38,453 nt of DNA from an uncultured Selenomonadales bacterium (GTDB taxonomy: Bacteria; Bacillota; Negativicutes; Acidaminococcales; Acidaminococcaceae). The notes below the pieces were generated by a model. It did not search any database and was not told where the DNA came from. It saw only the letters and a program-made list of their open reading frames with translations. Each line of letters starts with the position of its first letter. Positions within the stretch are counted from its first letter, which is position 1. Positions 8,838 to 16,111 of the stretch are shown piece after piece. The position numbers and the translations under genes were made by a program. The DNA lies in the NCBI GenBank assembly GCA_900316935.1, contig ONEW01000022.1, positions 1 to 38,453 of the forward strand. The letters are read 5' to 3'.

Positions 8838-10304
8838 TTGAACATTCAGATCGTCCTGTATCTGCTGGGCAAGCTCAGCTGCTTCTTGGGGGCCTTCTAC
8901 ACGGTGCCGCTCCTCGTTTCCCTGTATTACGGGGACGAAGGGAAGGGCATCTTCCCGGCCTGCATCGCACTGTGCGTCCTGCTGGGGCTGCTGTTCACCA
9001 GATACGGGCACTACAACCGTTATACGGAGCTCATCTCCAACCGCGACGGAATCCTGGTGACGGTCCTCGTCTGGGTCATGGCGGCCGTGCTGGCGGCCAT
9101 CCCGTACGCCGTGTCGGGCCGGCTGGATCCGATCAGCGCCTACTTCGAGGCCATGTCGGGGCTGACCACGGTCGGCGCCACGGTCATCGCCGATGTGGAG
9201 GCCTGGCCCAGGAGCCTGCTGTTCTGGCGTTTCTGGACCCACTGGCTGGGCGGGCTGGGCATCATCGTCATCTTCCTGGCCGTCCTGCCGAGCATCTCGG
9301 GCAGTGCCGTCCACCTGTTCGATGCGGAAAGCACGGGTTTTGAAGAGGGCAAATTGAAGCCAAAACTGAAGAGCACGGCCCAGATCCTGTTTTCCATTTA
9401 CGTGGGAATCACAGCCCTGACGGCCGTCCTTCTGATGATGGCGGGGCTGGGTCCCTATGATGCCGTCGGCCACGCCATGACCTGTATCGCCACGGGCGGT
9501 TTTTCAAACTACAATTCCAGCGTGGCCGTCTTCCACAACCCCTGGGTGGAACTCATCCTGGGGCTGTGCATGTTCACAGCCGGCGGCAACTTCAGCCTGT
9601 ACTACAACGTGTTCCGCAAGGGACCGAAAATGCTGCTGCAGGATGATGAGTTCCGCACCTACACGGCGTTCATCGTCATCATCGGAACCCTGATTACACT
9701 GAACCTGTATGTATCCGGGGTTGACGGAAGCCTCCTGCATTCGTTCCGGGTGGCTTTCTACCAGACCACGTCGTTCACCTCTACGACCGGGACCGTTTCA
9801 ACGGACTTCGAACAGTGGCCGGCCTTCTCCAAACTGCTGCTGTGCCTGCTCTACATTACGGGCGGCTGCGCCGGGTCGACGGCCGGCGGCGTAAAGATGT
9901 GCCGCATCGTCGTCCTGTTCCGCGGCCTGCGCGTGGACGTCCTGCACATGCTGCACCCGAAGACCATCCGCCGCGTTCATTACAACGGCAAGGTCATCCG
10001 GGGCAAGACGATGCACATGATCCTGAGCTTTTTCACCATCTACGTGTTCACCATCGGGGTCACGTCGCTGATTGTGGCTGCCACGGGCACAGATGTATTG
10101 ACGGCGCTGACGGCGTCCGCTTCCTGCATGTCCAGCGCAGGTCCCGGGTTCGGATCCATCATCGGGGCTACGGGGACCTACGCGCCGCTGCCCCAGGCCG
10201 CCAAATTCGTCCTTACATGGAACATGGTCATGGGCCGTTTGGAACTGTTCGTCGTGCTGGCGCTCCTGAACCGGAGTTTCTGGCGGGGCAACAGCCGCTG
10301 GTAA
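8838..10304 (+). CDS. trkH: TrkH-type potassium channel subunit (second copy, TTG start)
   Basis: 488 residues, integral membrane, clearly related to but divergent from the upstream gene. Pore loops with filter glycines are SGLTTVGAT, CIATGGFSNYNSS, TSTTGTVSTDF and MSSAGPGFGS. The conserved GCAGSTAGGVKMCR segment is present. TTG 8838 is the best start: the protein begins MNIQIVLYLLGK as family members do, and GGTGA overlapping the upstream stop provides the ribosome site, so translation is probably coupled. The two copies may form channels with different K+/Na+ preference or affinity sharing one TrkA. No terminator was seen directly after it. Confidence 0.92.
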   Translation: MNIQIVLYLLGKLSCFLGAFYTVPLLVSLYYGDEGKGIFPACIALCVLLGLLFTRYGHYNRYTELISNRDGILVTVLVWVMAAVLAAIPYAVSGRLDPISAYFEAMSGLTTVGATVIADVEAWPRSLLFWRFWTHWLGGLGIIVIFLAVLPSISGSAVHLFDAESTGFEEGKLKPKLKSTAQILFSIYVGITALTAVLLMMAGLGPYDAVGHAMTCIATGGFSNYNSSVAVFHNPWVELILGLCMFTAGGNFSLYYNVFRKGPKMLLQDDEFRTYTAFIVIIGTLITLNLYVSGVDGSLLHSFRVAFYQTTSFTSTTGTVSTDFEQWPAFSKLLLCLLYITGGCAGSTAGGVKMCRIVVLFRGLRVDVLHMLHPKTIRRVHYNGKVIRGKTMHMILSFFTIYVFTIGVTSLIVAATGTDVLTALTASASCMSSAGPGFGSIIGATGTYAPLPQAAKFVLTWNMVMGRLELFVVLALLNRSFWRGNSRW

Positions 10305-10390
10305 GGCAGGGGAAAAAACAAGGTACGGAAGAAAAAATAGGGAAACATACGGCGGGAAGCCGTAAATTGATTGCAGGAGGCAACGAGAGT

Positions 10391-11698
10391 ATGAAGACCT
10401 ACGAATTGGCGTATGGAAAAACCACCATGAAGGTGGATCTGCCGGAAGAAAAAGTCATTTACGACCTGGTGGGCAGACAGGCGACGGTGGAGGAGGATAT
10501 CCCCGCCGCGGCGCTGGAGGCCTTGCGGCACCCCATTGACAGCAAACCGCTGCAGGAGCTCGTCAAACCCGGCGACCATGTCGTCCTCGTCGTCAGTGAC
10601 GAAACGCGCCTGTGCTATACGGACCAGTTCCTGCCGGTCATTGTGCAGGAGCTGAACGACGCGGGGATCCCGGACAAGGATATGGACGTCGTCATTGCGA
10701 CAGGTACGCACCGCGCCCAGACGCCGGAAGAAGACGAACTGGTCCTGGGCAGGGACATGGTGCGCCGCCTGCGCGTGCACCAGCACGACTGCCGCGACAA
10801 GGCGTCCCTCAAATACATGGGGACCACATCCCGGGGCAACAGAGTCTGCATCAATAAACTGGTGGCAGAAGCCGACGTGGTCATCGCCACGGGCGCCGTC
10901 ACCATCCATCCCATGGCCGGGTTCGGCGGCGGCCGCAAGGCCATCGTTCCCGGCGTGGCAGGCCTGGACACGATCAACCACAATCATGTGCTGGCCCTGA
11001 ATCCCGGCGCCGGCACGGGCTGCAACCCAAATGTGACCTCGGCCAACTTCAAGGACAACCCTTTCCACGAAGACCTTATGGAATGTGTGGAATTCGTCAA
11101 TCCGGCCTTCCTGTTCGACGTCGTCCTGACGGCGGAAGGCAAACTGCATGAAATCGTGGCGGGCAACTGGAAGACAGCCTTCTTCAAAGGCTGTGAGGAC
11201 CTGCTGGAGATTTCCGGCGTCCCCATCAAGGAACAGGCCGACGTGGTCATCGCATCCGGCGGCGGCTATCCGAAGGACATCAACCTCTACCAGGGAACCA
11301 AGACCCACATGAACGTCGAAAAGGCCGTCAAGGACGGCGGTATCGCCATCATCCTGCTGGAATGTCCGGATATCGTGGAGCCGAAGGTGTTCACGGACTG
11401 GCTGCTCAAAGACGATTTGAAAAAGATGGAACAGGAAGTACGGGACAACTTCTACATGGCCGCCTTCGTGGCCTACAAATCCCGCTGCATCATCGACACC
11501 CACACGGTCTACCTGGTCACGCGCAAAGAGAATTTTGACTTCGTCCGCAGGACCGGCCAGATTCCGGCGGCTTCCCTGGAGGAAGCATGGGAGATGGCCC
11601 GGGCCCGGCTGGCGGAGGAAGGGAAGAAGGATTACACGATCACCATCATGGGCCATGCGCCCGTGACCCTGCCGGTCCTGGAGGAGGAAGGCAAATGA
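10391..11698 (+). CDS. LarA-family protein (nickel-pincer lactate racemase-like), copy 1
   Basis: 435 residues. In LarA of Lactiplantibacillus plantarum, a nickel-pincer cofactor linked to Lys184 and ligated by His200 interconverts D- and L-lactate. The matching residues are here at nearly the same numbers: Arg73 (SDETR), His107 (ATGTHR), His173, Lys183 (GGGRK), His199 (INHNH), and the later LYQGTK with Gln and Lys. It is therefore probably catalytic, but many LarA homologues act on other 2-hydroxy acids, so the substrate is open. The ATG at 10391 follows AGGAGG (10375-10380). The cofactor genes larB, larC and larE are absent here. Its stop overlaps the start of the second copy. Confidence 0.85.
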   Translation: MKTYELAYGKTTMKVDLPEEKVIYDLVGRQATVEEDIPAAALEALRHPIDSKPLQELVKPGDHVVLVVSDETRLCYTDQFLPVIVQELNDAGIPDKDMDVVIATGTHRAQTPEEDELVLGRDMVRRLRVHQHDCRDKASLKYMGTTSRGNRVCINKLVAEADVVIATGAVTIHPMAGFGGGRKAIVPGVAGLDTINHNHVLALNPGAGTGCNPNVTSANFKDNPFHEDLMECVEFVNPAFLFDVVLTAEGKLHEIVAGNWKTAFFKGCEDLLEISGVPIKEQADVVIASGGGYPKDINLYQGTKTHMNVEKAVKDGGIAIILLECPDIVEPKVFTDWLLKDDLKKMEQEVRDNFYMAAFVAYKSRCIIDTHTVYLVTRKENFDFVRRTGQIPAASLEEAWEMARARLAEEGKKDYTITIMGHAPVTLPVLEEEGK

Positions 11699-12990
11699 AG
11701 TTATACGAAGTTCCTTATGGCAAAGGCCGGCAGCAGGTCCTGCTGCCGGAGGACAAGGTGTCCCAGGTGCTGCTGCCGCCGGTGACGGAGCATCCCCGCA
11801 CGGTGGAGGAGCTGATGCGGGACGCCCTGGCGCATCCCATCGGTTCGCCGAAACTGGACAAAATCGTCCGGCCCGGCGAAAAGGTGGTCCTCGTCGTAAG
11901 CGACATTACGCGCACATGGGCCATGTTCGACAAGTTCGTGCTGCTCCTGGTGGCGGAACTGAACCGGATCGGCGTGCCCGATGACGATATGAGCGTCATC
12001 ATCGCCACGGGCAAGCACCGCCTCAACACGGCGGCGGAAAAGGAGGAAATCCTGGGCAAGGACCTGTACCGCCGGCTCAAAGTCTACGACCACGACCCGG
12101 CGAAGGAGGCCTGCGTCTACTACGGCACGACGAAACGGGGCACGCCCGTGTGGATTGACAAGCGGGCTGCGGCGGCCGACAAGGTGATTTTGACGGGCGG
12201 ACTGTCCCCGCACATCTATGCCGGATTCGGCGGCGGCCGCAAGAGTGTGCTTCCGGGCATTGCCGCGGCGGAATCCATCAACCATAACCATAACATGGCC
12301 CTGACCGACGAAGTGGGGGGCGGTGTCAATCCTGACACGTCCATCATGCGGCACAACGGCAACCGCGTCAGCGAGGACATGTGCGATGTGGCGGCCCTTT
12401 TCCGGCCTGACTTCCTGGTCAACGTCATCGTCGACGCGGGCGGGAACTTCTACAAGATCGTCGCCGGCGACTGGTATGAGGCCTGGTACCAGGGCACAAA
12501 AGATGTCATGAAGCTGCAGGGCGTGGCAACGAGGCAGAAGAGCGACGTGGTCATCGTGTCCGGTGGCGGCTATCCCCACGACATCAGCCTCTACCAGGGC
12601 ATGAAGTGCTATGCGCCGGGTGCGGCGGCCTTAAAGCAGGGCGGCATTCTGATTGCCGTCTTGCGCTGCCAGGACATGGAGGAACCGCCGGAATTCTTCG
12701 ACAGCTTCCGCTATACGGATATGCTGGAGATGGAGAAGGCTGTGCGGGCCGATTTCACGGTTCCCTTCTACGTGGCTTTCTACATGTGCTGTCTGGCCCG
12801 GTCCTTCACCATCATCCTGGTGACGGAACCGGAAAACTTTGCGGCGGCGAAAAAGACCGGCGCCATTCCGGCCGCCACGCTGGAAGAAGCCTGGCAACTG
12901 GCCCGGCAGAAGCTGGCAGCACAGGGGAAACAGGACTATACCATCAACATCATGCCTTACGGCGGCGACACGCTTCCGGTTTTAGGCTGA
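11695..12990 (+). CDS. LarA-family protein (nickel-pincer lactate racemase-like), copy 2
   Basis: 431 residues, a paralogue of the preceding protein and colinear with it. Arg73 (SDITR), His108 (ATGKHR), His173 and Lys183 (HIYAGFGGGRK), His199 (INHNH) and the LYQGMK Gln/Lys pair are all kept. The start ATG overlaps the upstream TGA (ATGA), with GAGGAGGAAG at 11681-11690 as ribosome site, so the two should be made in equal amounts. Around the substrate pocket the two differ (DETRLCYT versus DITRTWAM), which may mean different 2-hydroxy acid substrates or a hetero-oligomer. A terminator follows. Confidence 0.85.
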   Translation: MKLYEVPYGKGRQQVLLPEDKVSQVLLPPVTEHPRTVEELMRDALAHPIGSPKLDKIVRPGEKVVLVVSDITRTWAMFDKFVLLLVAELNRIGVPDDDMSVIIATGKHRLNTAAEKEEILGKDLYRRLKVYDHDPAKEACVYYGTTKRGTPVWIDKRAAAADKVILTGGLSPHIYAGFGGGRKSVLPGIAAAESINHNHNMALTDEVGGGVNPDTSIMRHNGNRVSEDMCDVAALFRPDFLVNVIVDAGGNFYKIVAGDWYEAWYQGTKDVMKLQGVATRQKSDVVIVSGGGYPHDISLYQGMKCYAPGAAALKQGGILIAVLRCQDMEEPPEFFDSFRYTDMLEMEKAVRADFTVPFYVAFYMCCLARSFTIILVTEPENFAAAKKTGAIPAATLEEAWQLARQKLAAQGKQDYTINIMPYGGDTLPVLG

Positions 12991-12994
12991 AGAC

Positions 12995-13024
12995 AAAAAG
13001 ACCTCCGTGGGGGAGGCCTTTTTT
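12995..13024 (+). terminator. Rho-independent terminator after the LarA pair
   Basis: AGACCTCC pairs with GGAGGCCT (one A-C mismatch) around GTGGG, with A-rich 5' flank and six Ts on the 3' side. Confidence 0.85.
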
Positions 13025-13027
13025 GTT

Positions 13028-13053
13028 ATAAAGTTAGAAAGAACTAACTTTAT
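13028..13053. promoter_or_regulatory. Palindromic operator 1 (upstream of promoter)
   Basis: ATAAAGTTAG and CTAACTTTAT are perfect 10-bp inverted arms around six bases (AAAGAA). It abuts the -35 box at 13056. The core AAGTTAG-N6-CTAACTT recurs 66 bp downstream. The regulator is unknown; the layout suits a dimeric winged-helix or TetR/MarR-type repressor. Confidence 0.65.
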
Positions 13054-13055
13054 GA

Positions 13056-13084
13056 TTGACAAAATTTTTAAGGAATGATAAATT
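13056..13084 (+). promoter_or_regulatory. Promoter lying between the two operators
   Basis: TTGACA (13056-13061), a 17-nt spacer and TAAATT (13079-13084). Transcription would begin near 13091, just before operator 2. It reads toward the SLH porin, about 285 nt away, with no gene between. Confidence 0.6.
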
Positions 13085-13095
13085 TAGTAAAAAGA

Positions 13096-13117
13096 TAAGT
13101 TAGCAAATACTAACTTA
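13096..13117. promoter_or_regulatory. Palindromic operator 2 (at the transcription start)
   Basis: TAAGTTAG and CTAACTTA are perfect 8-bp arms around CAAATA, with the same core and same N6 spacing as operator 1. Centre-to-centre distance is 66 bp. Occupation here would block initiation from the promoter at 13056-13084. Confidence 0.65.
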
Positions 13118-13208
13118 GGGGGCGGATGTAAAATCTGTAACTGGATTTGTTTCTGTTTCGAACATATAACATATAAAGATATTAATAGCTTATAATAGTA
13201 AAATACTA

Positions 13209-13237
13209 TTGATAATTTATACTGATAGTGATATGAT
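13209..13237 (+). promoter_or_regulatory. Second promoter of the SLH porin
   Basis: TTGATA (13209-13214), a 17-nt spacer and TATGAT (13232-13237). It would start near 13244 and give a leader of about 130 nt. It lies outside the operator pair, so it could supply constitutive porin expression. Confidence 0.6.
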
Positions 13238-13247
13238 GAATAAAAGT

Positions 13248-13320
13248 TTCCAAAGACTTTAAAATGTCCTTTCATTGGAATGGATGCATGAACGGGAAAG
13301 TGGGGTTCCCGTCCGGATGC
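13248..13320 (+). other. Structured 5' leader of the porin mRNA
   Basis: Two hairpins can form in the leader. TTCCAA (13248-13253) pairs with TTGGAA (13275-13280), with GAC/GTC inside. ACGGGAA (13292-13298) pairs perfectly with TTCCCGT (13306-13312), and GCAT/ATGC flanks can extend it. Such leaders often stabilise abundant outer-membrane protein mRNAs; that role is inferred. Confidence 0.45.
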
Positions 13321-13374
13321 AGTTTCAAAAGAGGGAAAGTACATTTTAAATAAAATTTCCAGGAGGAATCCACC

Positions 13375-14637
13375 ATGAAAAAATCTTTAGTGCTGGCCAT
13401 GGCTATGGCCCTGGGCGTAACGGCTTCCGCTTACGCCGCCAATCCGTTCTCCGATGTGCCTGCCGGCCACTGGGCGTATGACAGCATCGCAAAACTGGCT
13501 GCTGCCGGCGTCATCGACGGCTACGGCGACACGACCTTCAAAGGCGACCGCCTGATGACCCGCTACGAAATGGCGCAGATTGTTGCCAAGGCGATGGCAA
13601 AGGGCGCCAACGTGGACAAGCTGGCCGCTGAATTTGCGGACGAGCTGGATGCCCTGGGCGTCCGTGTAGCGGCTCTGGAAAAGAAGACGGACAACGTCAA
13701 GATCGGCGGTGAAATCCGTGCCCATTATTCTTCTTCCAACAAACGTGACCGCGAAGGCGATTTGAAGCACGAAGCCGGCCTGCGTACCCGTCTGTACTTT
13801 ACGGGCGCAGTCAACGACAACTGGAACTACGTAGCCCGTCTGGAAAACCAGCAGTGGTTCACTGACAACGACAACTCCGCCTACAAAGGCGAAGACAATG
13901 ACGTCAACGTCAACGTGGCCATGATGGACGGCCGCCTGGGCGGTGTCAATGTACAGGCCGGCCGTATCGACGACGTGTTTGCCGACGGTTACATTTACGA
14001 TGGCGAACACGATGCCATCCGTGCCAGCTATGGCGATAAAGTGTATATAGCCGGCGCTTACGGCAAACCGACCGACCTGAACGAGGATTTGGACGAAGCC
14101 CTGTTCAAGGAGTTCTGGCAGGTCGAAGTGGGTACCAACACGGGTTCCTTTGTAGACGGCAAAGTCGGCTTCATGTCCTTCAAGGACTCCGACAGCACGG
14201 AATTCAAGACGGCTACCGGGGACGACAAGGATAACATCTGGTATGCCGGCCTGAACTTCAACATCGCCAAGGATACGGTCCTGAGCGGCATGTACCTGAA
14301 GTCCGACATTGACAAGGTGGGCAGCCACAGCCTGGATGACGACGGTTACGTACTGGGCCTGGCTTACCGGGGCGCCAATCCGTCCAAACCGGGTACCTGG
14401 GGCCTGGCGGCCAACTATTACGACCAGGGGGCCGGCACCTACACGGCCCACACGATCGATGGCTATACCGCCAACGATGGCGATAACTGGGGCTTCAAAG
14501 GCTGGAGCGTCAACGGCAACCTGACTGTCGCCAAGAACATGGTGGCCAACGTGACCTATTATGACACCAAGGCGAAGGACGGCGAAGACACGGCTAAGCA
14601 CCATGTCCTGTGGTCGGAACTGAATATTTCGTTCTGA
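13375..14637 (+). CDS. SLH-domain outer-membrane porin (OmpM type)
   Basis: 420 residues. A signal peptide (about 1-22, cleavage after AYAA) is followed by one SLH domain at about residues 23-76 (NPFSDVPAGHWAYDSI to RYEMAQIVAKAMAK). Next come a short helical, coiled-coil-like linker ending VAALEKKTDN, and a beta-barrel rich in alternating aromatic and polar residues that ends LWSELNISF. The C-terminal Phe is typical for barrel assembly. In Negativicutes the SLH domain of such porins binds polyamine-modified peptidoglycan and tethers the outer membrane, while the barrel is a diffusion pore. The start follows a strong AGGAGG at 13361-13366. Two promoters and a structured leader lie upstream, fitting a very abundant protein. 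Codon use is strongly biased (GGC, AAC, CTG), also suggesting high expression. Confidence 0.93.
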   Translation: MKKSLVLAMAMALGVTASAYAANPFSDVPAGHWAYDSIAKLAAAGVIDGYGDTTFKGDRLMTRYEMAQIVAKAMAKGANVDKLAAEFADELDALGVRVAALEKKTDNVKIGGEIRAHYSSSNKRDREGDLKHEAGLRTRLYFTGAVNDNWNYVARLENQQWFTDNDNSAYKGEDNDVNVNVAMMDGRLGGVNVQAGRIDDVFADGYIYDGEHDAIRASYGDKVYIAGAYGKPTDLNEDLDEALFKEFWQVEVGTNTGSFVDGKVGFMSFKDSDSTEFKTATGDDKDNIWYAGLNFNIAKDTVLSGMYLKSDIDKVGSHSLDDDGYVLGLAYRGANPSKPGTWGLAANYYDQGAGTYTAHTIDGYTANDGDNWGFKGWSVNGNLTVAKNMVANVTYYDTKAKDGEDTAKHHVLWSELNISF

Positions 14638-14652
14638 TAAGGCTGCCTGCGC

Positions 14653-14668
14653 ATATTGTGTACAATAT
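14653..14668. repeat. Palindrome in the porin 3' region
   Basis: ATATTGT and ACAATAT are perfect 7-bp arms around GT, 15 nt after the porin stop. It could be an operator for the aminotransferase promoter or simply mRNA structure. Confidence 0.4.
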
Positions 14669-14701
14669 TCTTGAAGCGGCGTAGTCTGCTTTTGGGGATG
14701 T

Positions 14702-14717
14702 TGTAACGAATGTTACA
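14702..14717. promoter_or_regulatory. Palindrome just upstream of the aminotransferase promoter
   Basis: TGTAAC-GAAT-GTTACA, perfect 6-bp arms, ends 9 nt before the -35 box at 14727. The position suits an activator or repressor site. No regulator is recognised. Confidence 0.4.
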
Positions 14718-14726
14718 GTATTGCTT

Positions 14727-14755
14727 TTGCGTAGAATCCCTGCATGATTTATAAT
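14727..14755 (+). promoter_or_regulatory. Candidate aminotransferase promoter inside the porin terminator
   Basis: TTGCGT (14727-14732), a 17-nt spacer and a perfect TATAAT (14750-14755). The -10 box is in the loop of the terminator hairpin, and the spacer contains its 5' arm. The start would be near 14762, about 60 nt before the gene. Confidence 0.5.
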
Positions 14756-14779
14756 TAAATCCTGTAGGGATTCTTTTTT
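14733..14779 (+). terminator. Rho-independent terminator of the porin gene
   Basis: AGAATCCCTGCA pairs with TGTAGGGATTCT (12 bp, one G-U) around an 18-nt AT-rich loop, followed by six Ts. Confidence 0.88.
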
Positions 14780-14824
14780 GCATCCCTTTGTTTCTCTATC
14801 ATGAAATTGAGAGGGGTTTTGACT

Positions 14825-16024
14825 ATGAAATTATCGAATCGTGTACTGGGACTGACGACTTCCCCCATCCGTAAACTGACGCCTTACGCGAACGCCGCGG
14901 TCAAGGCCGGAAAAAAGATCTACCACCTGAACATCGGCCAGCCGGACATCCCGACGAGCCCTAAATTCCTGGAAGCCATCCGTTCCTTTGACACGAAGGT
15001 CATTTCCTACGGTCCTTCCCAGGGGTACCCGGAACTGCTGAAAGCCATCGCGAAATATTACCAGGACTGGGGCATGGATTATACGGAAAAGGATATCTAT
15101 GTCACCAACGGCGGCAGTGAGGCGCTGCAGTTCGCGGCCATGAGCCTCTGCGACCCCGGCGACGAGATCCTGGTCTTTGAACCGTACTATGCCAACTACA
15201 GCACCTTCGCCAAACTGGCCAACGCGGTCATCCGTGCCGTTCCCACCCAGGCGGAGGACGGCTACCGTCTGCCGGCGAAGGAAGTGGTGGAGCAATACAT
15301 CACACCCAAAACCCGTGCCATCCTGCTGACGAACCCGGGCAATCCGACGGGCGTCGTCTATACGAAGGATGAAATGAACAGGATTGCCTCCCTGGTGCTG
15401 GAGCACGACATCGCCCTCATTGCCGACGAAGTGTACCGTGAATTCGTGTACGACGGCGAATACACGAGCTTCGGCACATTCCCGGAATTGAAGGACAACC
15501 TGGTCATCATCGATTCCGTGTCCAAGCGGTACAGTGCCTGCGGCGCCCGTATCGGCTGCGTCGTGACGAAGAACGCGGAACTGTGCCAGCAGTTCAACAA
15601 ACTCTGCCAGGGCCGCCTGTGCGCACCGGAACTGGAACAGGTCGGGGCCGCCGCCATTTATGAACATACACCGAAATCCTATCTGGAAGAGGTCAACAAG
15701 GAATACAGACACCGCCGCGATACCATCGCTGCCGGCCTGGCTGCAATCCCCGGCCTGATTTCGGCCCAGCCGAAAGGCGCTTTCTATGTCATGGTCAAGC
15801 TGCCCGTGGATGACGCGGAGAAGTTCGCCATCTGGATGCTGCAGGACTTCGAAGACAACGGGGAGACCGTCATGATCGCCCCGGGCAACGGGTTCTATGC
15901 CACGCCGGGCAAGGGCGTGGACGAAGCCCGTCTGGCCTACGTGCTCAACTGTGACGACCTGAAACGGGCCATGGAACTGTTGGCCAAAGGCCTGCAGGCT
16001 TATCCCGGCTATACTTTGAAATGA
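14825..16024 (+). CDS. Class I/II PLP-dependent aminotransferase (aspartate aminotransferase-like)
   Basis: 399 residues, cytoplasmic, fold-type I. Conserved elements are NIGQPD near residues 36-41, YGPSQGYPELL near 62-72 and TNGGSEAL near 94-101. NPGNPTGVVY (about 170-179), the Asp-Glu pair ADEVYREF (200-207) and the PLP lysine in SVSKRYSACGARIG (Lys234) follow. An Arg near the C-terminus should bind the substrate carboxylate. ATG 14825 is preceded by GAGAGGGG at 14809-14816; an earlier in-frame ATG at 14801 lies before that site. It appears to be monocistronic, between its own promoter and a terminator. Exact substrates cannot be told; aspartate, alanine or aromatic amino acids are all possible. 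Confidence 0.9.
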   Translation: MKLSNRVLGLTTSPIRKLTPYANAAVKAGKKIYHLNIGQPDIPTSPKFLEAIRSFDTKVISYGPSQGYPELLKAIAKYYQDWGMDYTEKDIYVTNGGSEALQFAAMSLCDPGDEILVFEPYYANYSTFAKLANAVIRAVPTQAEDGYRLPAKEVVEQYITPKTRAILLTNPGNPTGVVYTKDEMNRIASLVLEHDIALIADEVYREFVYDGEYTSFGTFPELKDNLVIIDSVSKRYSACGARIGCVVTKNAELCQQFNKLCQGRLCAPELEQVGAAAIYEHTPKSYLEEVNKEYRHRRDTIAAGLAAIPGLISAQPKGAFYVMVKLPVDDAEKFAIWMLQDFEDNGETVMIAPGNGFYATPGKGVDEARLAYVLNCDDLKRAMELLAKGLQAYPGYTLK

Positions 16025-16047
16025 CCGGAACCCATAGTAAGACAGAA

Positions 16048-16101
16048 GGAGCTGTGCAAAAATGAGAAATCATTTTGCACAACTCTCTTTTTGTCTTTTT
16101 T
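16048..16101 (+). terminator. Terminator between the aminotransferase and the convergent LysR gene
   Basis: GAGCTGTGCAAAAATGA pairs with TCATTTTGCACAACTC (one bulge and one G-U) around GAAA, followed by a T-rich run. It mainly serves the plus strand, but the stem also lies just past the end of the minus-strand lysR gene. Confidence 0.85.
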
Positions 16102-16111
16102 ACTTCCTGCT

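Noticed and set aside
6633..9473. Very long minus-strand open frame (946 codons) opposite trkA and the trkH genes
   Set aside because: It is antisense to three recognisable genes, has a low-complexity His/Asp/Arg/Gln-rich translation typical of the reverse of GC-rich coding DNA, and shows no domain.
13084..13344. 86-codon minus-strand open frame in the intergenic region before the porin
   Set aside because: It lies across promoters, an operator and leader hairpins, has no ribosome site and an unusual lysine/tyrosine-rich composition; best explained by AT-rich noncoding DNA.
13387..14604. 405-codon minus-strand open frame opposite the SLH porin
   Set aside because: It mirrors the porin codon structure; the plus strand has the signal peptide, SLH domain, ribosome site and promoters.
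14653..14717. Short CRISPR-like or repeat array from the two palindromes
   Set aside because: The two palindromes differ in sequence and there is no repeat-spacer pattern; no CRISPR array was seen anywhere in the window.
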